Of a DNA stretch of 11,892 bases, positions 7,242 to 11,892 are shown piece after piece. The position numbers were made by a program, and so were the translations under genes. The stretch lies in NCBI GenBank assembly GCA_013041945.1, contig JABDRC010000243.1:1-11892 (forward strand). The letters run 5' to 3'. Every line of letters begins with the position of its first letter. The stretch's first letter is position 1. The notes under the pieces are model-generated. The model was not told the DNA's origin and did no database searches. It was given only the letters and a program-made list of their open reading frames with translations. This DNA comes from Halobacteria archaeon. GTDB taxonomy: Bacteria; Pseudomonadota; Gammaproteobacteria; UBA9214.

Positions 7242-8297
7242 GTGGACGAGATTCAGGATTTTCAGCAGAAAGTGCGCGATGCCGCGGCCAGCGGCACGAC
7301 GCTGTCCATACGCGGCAACGCTACCCGTGCCTTCATTGGCCGGGCGGCGACGGGTGAACCGCTCAGTGTGGCCGGCTACCGCGGCATCATCGACTACAGC
7401 CCGTCCGAGCTGGTCATATCCGTACGCGCCGGTACGCGGCTCGCGGATGTCGAGGACGCGCTGGCACGGGAAAACCAGATGCTGGCCTTCGAGCCGCCGG
7501 CCTTCGGGCCGACGGCGACACTGGGCGGCACCGTGGCCGCCGGTCTGTCCGGTCCGCGTCGGCCGTGGAGCGGGGCCGTGCGCGATTTCGTGCTCGGCAT
7601 CAACTGCATCAACGGCCAGGGCGACTACCTGCGCTTCGGCGGCCAGGTAATGAAAAACGTCGCCGGCTACGATCTCTCGCGGACCCTGACGGGTTCACTG
7701 GGGACACTGGCCATCCTGCTGGATATCCACCTGAAGGTATTGCCGCGTCCGGAAACGGAACTGACACTGCGCCAGGCGTGCAGCGAGGCGGACGCGATCG
7801 AGCGCTGTAACCGCTGGTCCGGCCGGCCCGTGCCGCTGACCGCGGCCTGCTACAGCGACGACCACCTGGTGGTACGCCTGTCCGGCACCGAACGCGGCGT
7901 GGAAGATGCGGCCGGCAAGCTGGGCGGTGAGCGGTTCCCGGCGGACACACCGTTCTGGCAGGAACTGAAGGAACACACCTTGCCGTTTTTTTCCGGCGAC
8001 CGGCCCCTGTGGCGGCTGTCACTCCCGCCAGCGACCGCGCCGCTGGTGCTGGGCGGTACACAACTGGTCGACTGGGGCGGCGCACAACGCTGGCTGCGCA
8101 GCGAGCTGCCGGCTGACCGGTTGCGCGACAGCGTTGCCGCAGCCGGCGGCCACGCCACCCTGTTTCGCGGCGGCGACCGGTCTGCCGATGTGTTCCACCC
8201 GCTGGCACCGGCCGTGCTGGCCCTGCACCGGCGTCTCAAGTCGGCCTTTGACCCGCACGCGGTACTCAACCCGGGTCGCATGTATGCAGGACTGTGA
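7242..8297 (+). CDS. glcE: Glycolate oxidase FAD-binding subunit GlcE
   Basis: Second flavin-domain subunit of glycolate oxidase, required for activity with GlcD and GlcF. Reading from GTG 7242 (VDEIQDFQQKVRDAA) gives 351 residues, against 350 in E. coli. The proximal half has a reduced FAD-binding fold: LSIRGNATRAFIGR near 25-38, GIIDYSPSELVISVRAGT, ATLGGTVAAGLSGPRRPWSG near 93-112 and FGGQVMKNVAGYDLSR near 132-147. Further on come LPFFS, LWRLSLP, LVDWGGAQRWL and the closing FDPHAVLNPGRMYAGL, all as in GlcE. An in-frame ATG at 7167 lies inside glcD and would add unrelated residues, so I prefer the GTG, which starts 17 bases after the glcD stop with AGGA 11 bases upstream. The GTG start is the one uncertain point. 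Confidence 0.94.
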   Translation: MDEIQDFQQKVRDAAASGTTLSIRGNATRAFIGRAATGEPLSVAGYRGIIDYSPSELVISVRAGTRLADVEDALARENQMLAFEPPAFGPTATLGGTVAAGLSGPRRPWSGAVRDFVLGINCINGQGDYLRFGGQVMKNVAGYDLSRTLTGSLGTLAILLDIHLKVLPRPETELTLRQACSEADAIERCNRWSGRPVPLTAACYSDDHLVVRLSGTERGVEDAAGKLGGERFPADTPFWQELKEHTLPFFSGDRPLWRLSLPPATAPLVLGGTQLVDWGGAQRWLRSELPADRLRDSVAAAGGHATLFRGGDRSADVFHPLAPAVLALHRRLKSAFDPHAVLNPGRMYAGL

Positions 8298-8342
8298 ATG
8301 ATGACTGACCTGCCCGGCAGACAATCAGTGCGGCGACCCTGA
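8298..8342 (+). other. Possible 14-codon reading frame between glcE and glcF
   Basis: ATGATG directly after the glcE stop opens a frame coding MMTDLPGRQSVRRP that ends in TGA overlapping the glcF ATG as TGATG (8340-8344). Because glcF has no obvious Shine-Dalgarno sequence of its own, ribosomes ending here could restart at glcF. This would be a coupling leader rather than a functional protein. A short frame like this can easily arise by chance. Confidence 0.2.
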
Positions 8343-9574
8343 TGCAGACTTCCCTGCCCGCCTCACTGCTGCAAACCCGCGCCGGCCTGGAGGCCGACGA
8401 AATCCTGCGCAGCTGCGTGCATTGCGGTTTCTGCAACGCCACCTGCCCCACCTACCAGCTGACGGGCAACGAGCTGGACGGGCCGCGTGGACGTATTTAC
8501 CTGATCAAGCAGGTGCTCGAGGGCCATGCACCGACGGAGAAAACGCGGCTGCACCTGGATCGCTGCCTGACCTGCCGTGCCTGCGAAACCACCTGTCCTT
8601 CCGGTGTCGATTACCACCACCTGCTGGACACCGGGCGGGAACGGGTCGCGCGCGACTTGCAGCGCCCACTGCTGCAACGCGGACTGCGTTTCCTGCTGCG
8701 CCAGCTGCTTTCGCGCAGCCGCCGCTTCACACCGTTGGTACGCACCGGCCAGGCATTGCGCCCGCTGCTCCCTGCGGCACTGAAGGCACGCATCCCCGCC
8801 CGGCAGCGGCTGCCACACATCGAGCCCCGGCCACATGCGCGCCGCATGCTGCTGCTGGACGGTTGCGTACAACCGGCACTGGCACCGCAGATCAACCATG
8901 CCACGATCAGGCTGCTCGACAGCCTGGGCATTCAGACAATCGTTCCCGCGAGCAGCGGCTGTTGCGGTGGACTCAGTCACCACCTCGATGCCGGTGATGA
9001 GGCGCGCATGTTCATGCGGCGCAATATCGATGCGTGGTGGCCGGCCATCGAAGACGGTGCGGAGGCGATCGTCATCACGGCCAGCGGGTGCGCACCCATG
9101 GTCAGGGAATACGGGCGCCTGCTTGCCGACGACAGCGCCTGTGCCGGAAAGGCCGCGCGTGTCAGTGAACTTGCGCGCGACATCAGCGAGATCGTTGCCG
9201 GCGAAGCGTCCGGCAGCGACCTGCCCGGCACGGCCGGCGGGGCGCGTGTGGCCTTCCACTCACCGTGCACACTGCAACACGGCCAGGGTATTACCGGCGT
9301 GGTCGAGGCATTGCTGCAACAGGCAGGCTATACACTGGTACCGGTCGCCGACGCGCACCTCTGTTGCGGGTCGGCCGGCACCTATTCAATCCTGCAAGCG
9401 GACCTGGCGACGCAACTGCGCGACAACAAGCTGGCTGCCCTGCAGGCCGGGCGGCCGGACATCATCGCCACTGCCAATATCGGTTGTCATGCACACCTGG
9501 CGGGCGCAGCCGGGGTGCCGGTCGTGCACTGGATCGAACTGCTGGCACGGCTGACGGGGCAGCAGGCGAAATGA
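8342..9574 (+). CDS. glcF: Glycolate oxidase iron-sulfur subunit GlcF
   Basis: Iron-sulfur subunit of glycolate oxidase, carrying electrons from the flavin subunits towards quinone at the inner membrane. The 410 residues (E. coli 407) begin MQTSLPASLL, similar to E. coli MQTQL, which supports ATG 8342. Two complete 4Fe-4S ligand sets are present: CVHCGFCNATCP at 25-36 and CLTCRACETTCP at 75-86. The C-terminal half has the two cysteine-rich (CCG-type) domains, seen as SSGCCGGLSHH near 206 and HLCCGSAGTY near 340, the kind that bind a further cluster in heterodisulfide-reductase-like proteins. No membrane helix is evident. It starts 44 bases after glcE, without a clear ribosome binding site, and overlaps the next gene by ATGA. 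Its cluster load depends on Fe-S assembly, the role of the neighbouring isc genes. Confidence 0.95.
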   Translation: MQTSLPASLLQTRAGLEADEILRSCVHCGFCNATCPTYQLTGNELDGPRGRIYLIKQVLEGHAPTEKTRLHLDRCLTCRACETTCPSGVDYHHLLDTGRERVARDLQRPLLQRGLRFLLRQLLSRSRRFTPLVRTGQALRPLLPAALKARIPARQRLPHIEPRPHARRMLLLDGCVQPALAPQINHATIRLLDSLGIQTIVPASSGCCGGLSHHLDAGDEARMFMRRNIDAWWPAIEDGAEAIVITASGCAPMVREYGRLLADDSACAGKAARVSELARDISEIVAGEASGSDLPGTAGGARVAFHSPCTLQHGQGITGVVEALLQQAGYTLVPVADAHLCCGSAGTYSILQADLATQLRDNKLAALQAGRPDIIATANIGCHAHLAGAAGVPVVHWIELLARLTGQQAK

Positions 9575-10380
9575 GCGACCTGCCGTTACTGCTGCAACCT
9601 GAAAACCTCGAAGATACATTAACTTCCGGGAATATCCTCATTGTTGACCTGAGCAAGCGGGACACCTACAACCAGTTGCACATACCCGGCGCGGTCCACC
9701 TCGACTACGCACAGATCGTGGCCGCCAGCAAACCGGTCATGGGCCTGGTGCCGGATGATGCCGCCCTGGCATCGGTGTTTTCCGCCGTCGGCATCGACAG
9801 CGATACCCACGTGATTGCCTATGATGACGAAGGGGGCGGGCGGGCCGCACGCCTGCTGTGGACACTGGAAGTGGCCGGTCACCGGCAGGGTTCCCTGCTG
9901 AATGGCGGCTTGCATGCCTGGGCGAACGAAGGCCACCCGCACGACCATGCACCGGTCACACCGGTGCCGGCGCACTTCGTTGTCCGGCGTGACGACCGGC
10001 CCGGGGCGGATCATGACTATATCCGCGCGCATCTCGGTGACCCCGGTTACTGTCTGCTGGATGTGCGCAGCCCGGCAGAATTCACCGGCGTGAAAAGATT
10101 TGCCGACCGTGGAGGCCATATACCCGGGGCGGTCAACCTCGAGTGGACCGGGGTCATGGACAAGACGCGCAACCTGCGGCTGAAACCGGACAGCGAACTG
10201 ACAGGCATGTTCGCTGCCGTCGGCGCCACCCCGGACCGGGAAGTCATCACCTATTGCCAGACACACCACCGCTCCGCACACACCTATATCGTGCTGCGAC
10301 ACCTCGGTTACGAACGTGTAAAGGGTTACCCCGGCTCCTGGTCGTACTGGGGCAACCACCCGGAACTGCCAATTGAATGA
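9571..10380 (+). CDS. Two-domain rhodanese-type sulfurtransferase
   Basis: Tandem-rhodanese sulfurtransferase of the thiosulfate/3-mercaptopyruvate sulfurtransferase group (SseA-like), moving sulfane sulfur to acceptors such as cyanide or thiols through a cysteine persulfide. The 269 residues hold an inactive N-terminal domain (about 9-120; VIAYDDEGGGRAARLLW has Asp85 at the usual cysteine position) and an active C-terminal domain (about 145-265; LLDVRSPAEFTG and VITYCQTHHRSAHTY with Cys229). The loop CQTHHR differs from CGSGVT of mercaptopyruvate enzymes and from CRxGx[RT] of classical thiosulfate enzymes, so the substrate is left open. No signal peptide is visible, so it is probably cytosolic. 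ATG 9571 overlaps the glcF stop by four bases (ATGA), indicating translational coupling. A longer upstream frame is rejected because it lies within glcF. Confidence 0.92.
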   Translation: MSDLPLLLQPENLEDTLTSGNILIVDLSKRDTYNQLHIPGAVHLDYAQIVAASKPVMGLVPDDAALASVFSAVGIDSDTHVIAYDDEGGGRAARLLWTLEVAGHRQGSLLNGGLHAWANEGHPHDHAPVTPVPAHFVVRRDDRPGADHDYIRAHLGDPGYCLLDVRSPAEFTGVKRFADRGGHIPGAVNLEWTGVMDKTRNLRLKPDSELTGMFAAVGATPDREVITYCQTHHRSAHTYIVLRHLGYERVKGYPGSWSYWGNHPELPIE

Positions 10381-10381
10381 T

Positions 10382-10448
10382 CTTTCGCGCATGCCTGCGC
10401 TCCTACAGCATATTCATGAACCTGTAGGAGCGGACGTTGTCCGCGAAG
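10382..10448. repeat. Inverted pair of REP elements (BIME/REPIN-like)
   Basis: Two REP-type units face each other. The right unit (10422-10448, plus strand) starts CTGTAGGAGCGGAC, has a GCGGAC/GTCCGC stem around a short loop and ends GCGAAG. The left unit (10382-10408) is its counterpart on the minus strand: CTGTAGGAGCGCAGG, then CGCGAAAG. The arms CGCTCCTACAG (10398-10408) and CTGTAGGAGCG (10422-10432) are perfect 11-base inverted repeats around 13 bases. GTAGGAGC...GCGAA is the core of REP sequences known from Pseudomonas and relatives, which are mobilised in trans by RAYT (TnpA-REP) transposases. It lies between the convergent sulfurtransferase and orn genes, a usual REP location, and could protect or end either transcript. 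The 36 bases from 10449 to the orn stop show nothing further. Confidence 0.8.
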
Positions 10449-10484
10449 AAGTTCGGATACCGGGAGCGGCCAGGCGCGATGTCT

Positions 10485-11027
10485 TTATTTGAAAAAATAC
10501 TCGCGGTAATACACCAGCTCGCGAATCGAGTCGCGCGTATCATCCAGTGCCAGGTGGGTACTGCCTTTCTTGAAATTCTTGGCCACCACCGGCGCCCAGC
10601 GGTTCGCCAGTTCCTTGATGGTACTGACGTCCAGGTTGCGGTAGTGGAAATATCGCTCCAGCTCGGGCATGCAGCGCGCCATGAAACGGCGGTCCTGGCA
10701 GATGCTGTTGCCACACATCGGCGAGGTATTTTCCGGGACGTATTGCGCAAGAAAATCGATCGTCTGCCGCTCGGCCGCGCGCTCATCCAGGGTGCTGTTG
10801 CGCACCCGCTCGGTCAGACCGGAACCGCCGTGCTGGCGGGTATTCCACTCGTCCATCGCGTTCAGGGCATCGTCTGACTGGTGAATTGCGAGCACCGGGC
10901 CTTCCGCAAGAATATTCAGCTGACCATCGGTAACGATGGTGGCGATCTCTATAATCAGGTCTGTGGTCGTGTCGAGACCAGTCATCTCCAGGTCTATCCA
11001 GATCAGGTTGTTGGCATCTTGCGGCAT
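10485..11027 (-). CDS. orn: Oligoribonuclease
   Basis: 3'-to-5' exoribonuclease of the DEDDh (DnaQ-like) superfamily that degrades two- to five-nucleotide RNA fragments, including pGpG from cyclic-di-GMP breakdown, to mononucleotides in the cytosol. The 180 residues match the family length (E. coli 181). Active-site residues are visible as D12 and E14 in LIWIDLEMTGLD, an Asp in NSICQDRRFMARCMPELE near 112, and the His/Asp of THLALDDTRDSIRELVYYREYF near 158-163. The start ATG 11027 follows AAGGA by ten bases and gives the conserved NNLIWIDLEMTG beginning. It converges on the sulfurtransferase gene, with a REP pair between, and is divergent from the M48 peptidase gene. Confidence 0.97.
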   Translation of the reverse strand: MPQDANNLIWIDLEMTGLDTTTDLIIEIATIVTDGQLNILAEGPVLAIHQSDDALNAMDEWNTRQHGGSGLTERVRNSTLDERAAERQTIDFLAQYVPENTSPMCGNSICQDRRFMARCMPELERYFHYRNLDVSTIKELANRWAPVVAKNFKKGSTHLALDDTRDSIRELVYYREYFFK

Positions 11028-11055
11028 GAAACATTCATCCTTCCAAAATTAGTGG

Positions 11056-11084
11056 TTGAGCGGCATTGTACCAGAGGCTAATCT
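11056..11084 (+). promoter_or_regulatory. Candidate promoter for the M48 peptidase gene
   Basis: TTGAGC (11056-11061, 4 of 6 to TTGACA) and TAATCT (11079-11084, 3 of 6 to TATAAT) are 17 bases apart. Transcription would begin near 11091, leaving about 27 bases before ATG 11118 but only about 9 before ATG 11100, which favours the later start. The -10 is poor, so this is tentative. Confidence 0.35.
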
Positions 11085-11092
11085 GGCCGAAA
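11065..11092 (-). promoter_or_regulatory. Candidate promoter for orn, overlapping the divergent one
   Basis: On the minus strand TACAAT (11065-11070, 5 of 6 to TATAAT) lies 38-43 bases upstream of the orn ATG. The best-placed -35, TTTCGG (11087-11092) at 16 bases, is weak. It occupies the same DNA as the opposite-strand candidate, so polymerase binding to one would interfere with the other. Confidence 0.35.
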
Positions 11093-11117
11093 TACCAACA
11101 TGGAATTCGATCCCGGC

Positions 11118-11892
11118 ATGAATAACTTCACTATCCTGTTTATTGCCGCACTGGCAACGTCGGCTGGACTGCGATTCTGGCTGGCCCGGCGCCACCTCGC
11201 CCATGTGCGCAGCCATCGTGAATCCGTCCCGTCGTCTTTTACCGGCCGCATCGCGCTTGACGAACACCACAAGGCGGCCGACTACACCATGACCAATACC
11301 CGCGTCGGCATGCTTGCCCTGGCCTGGGACTCACTGCTGTTGCTGGGCTGGACACTGGGCGGCGGACTGGAGTGGCTGGACAACGCCTGGCGCTCGGCCG
11401 GCTACAGTCCCGTCGTTACCGGCACCGTGATCATCCTCAGTGCCATGTTCATCATGACACTGCTCGATCTGCCCTTCAGCCTGTATCACACCTTTGTGGT
11501 CGAGGAGCGCTTCGGCTTCAACCGCTCCACACCGGCCGTCTTCATATCCGATCTGCTGAAAAACGGCCTGCTGCTGGTCCTGATCGGCACGCCCATGATT
11601 GCCCTGGCGCTGTGGATCATGGAAACAAGCGGCGGCAACTGGTGGCTGTATGTGTGGATCGTCTGGCTGACCTTCACCCTGGTCATGTTCTGGGCGTGGC
11701 CCGCCCTGATCGCCCCCCTGTTCAACCGCTTCTCGCCGCTGGACGATGAATCACTGAAGCAGCGTATCCAGGCCCTGATGGACAAGTGCGGGTTCCGCAG
11801 CAAGGGCATCTTTGTCATGGATGGCTCGAAACGCTCCGGACACGGCAATGCCTACTTCACCGGCTTCGGCAGCAACAAGCGTATCGTGTTTT
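11118..11892 (+). CDS. Membrane-bound M48-family (Ste24-like) peptidase, partial
   Basis: Inner-membrane zinc metallopeptidase of the M48 family, close to Ste24/CAAX protease 1-like proteins and related to HtpX. Only the first 258 codons are present, open to the window edge. Visible are a hydrophobic N-terminus (MNNFTILFIAALATSAGLRFWL), further membrane segments near 65-85, 100-120, 145-170 and 175-200, the loop SLYHTFVVEERFGFNRST, APLFNRFSPL and KGIFVMDGSKRSGHGNAYFTGFG, all typical of the Ste24 group. The HExxH zinc motif should follow just beyond the edge and cannot be checked. I prefer ATG 11118 (MNNFT) because it resembles family N-termini and suits the candidate promoter; ATG 11100 would add six residues. 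Its substrate in bacteria is unknown, with membrane-protein quality control the usual suggestion. Confidence 0.88.
   Translation, partial: MNNFTILFIAALATSAGLRFWLARRHLAHVRSHRESVPSSFTGRIALDEHHKAADYTMTNTRVGMLALAWDSLLLLGWTLGGGLEWLDNAWRSAGYSPVVTGTVIILSAMFIMTLLDLPFSLYHTFVVEERFGFNRSTPAVFISDLLKNGLLLVLIGTPMIALALWIMETSGGNWWLYVWIVWLTFTLVMFWAWPALIAPLFNRFSPLDDESLKQRIQALMDKCGFRSKGIFVMDGSKRSGHGNAYFTGFGSNKRIVF

Noticed and set aside
8363..9259. 298-codon open frame on the minus strand
   Set aside because: Antisense to glcF; composition is that of a GC-driven shadow.
9265..9570. 102-residue N-terminal extension of the sulfurtransferase frame
   Set aside because: Entirely inside glcF in another frame, Arg/Gly-rich, with no similarity to rhodaneses; ATG 9571 with ATGA overlap is the natural start.
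9619..10392. 257-codon open frame on the minus strand
   Set aside because: Antisense to the sulfurtransferase gene; no domain.

Overview
The window looks like chromosomal DNA from a GC-rich gammaproteobacterium. The Isc proteins (HscA, IscS, IscA, Fdx), GlcE/GlcF and oligoribonuclease all read as close relatives of the Escherichia coli proteins, and the gene order iscR-iscS-...-iscA-hscB-hscA-fdx is the classical proteobacterial isc arrangement. The intergenic REP-type repeat also fits this class. I see no rRNA, tRNA, CRISPR array, phage gene or insertion sequence.

Region 1 (1-5063, minus strand) is an isc operon for iron-sulfur cluster assembly. Read in transcription order it has a promoter with an overlapping type 1 IscR site (5008-5063), iscR, iscS, iscA, hscB, hscA and the start of fdx, which runs off the left edge. 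The scaffold gene iscU, which normally sits between iscS and iscA, is absent: only 130 noncoding bases separate the two genes. HscA/HscB and IscS are the dedicated partners of IscU, so the scaffold should be encoded elsewhere, or the locus carries a real or assembly-derived deletion. This is the main anomaly of the window.

Region 2 (5127-5770) holds a DUF1249 (YqiB-like) gene upstream of isc on the same strand, and a short divergent control region facing the next operon.

Region 3 (5771-10380, plus strand) is a compact operon: glcD, glcE and glcF, encoding the three subunits of glycolate oxidase, followed by a two-domain rhodanese-type sulfurtransferase whose start codon overlaps the glcF stop. 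The usual glcC, glcG and glcB companions are not next to it. Such a set can oxidise glycolate to glyoxylate, either for growth on glycolate or to salvage phosphoglycolate in an autotroph; the window does not decide which.

Region 4 (10381-11892) has an inverted pair of REP elements between the convergent sulfurtransferase and orn genes, then orn (oligoribonuclease, minus strand), and a divergent membrane-bound M48-family peptidase gene that is cut by the right edge before its zinc motif.

No unmistakably new defence or mobile system is present. The items most worth a second look are the missing iscU, the sulfurtransferase coupled to glycolate oxidase, and the REP pair.
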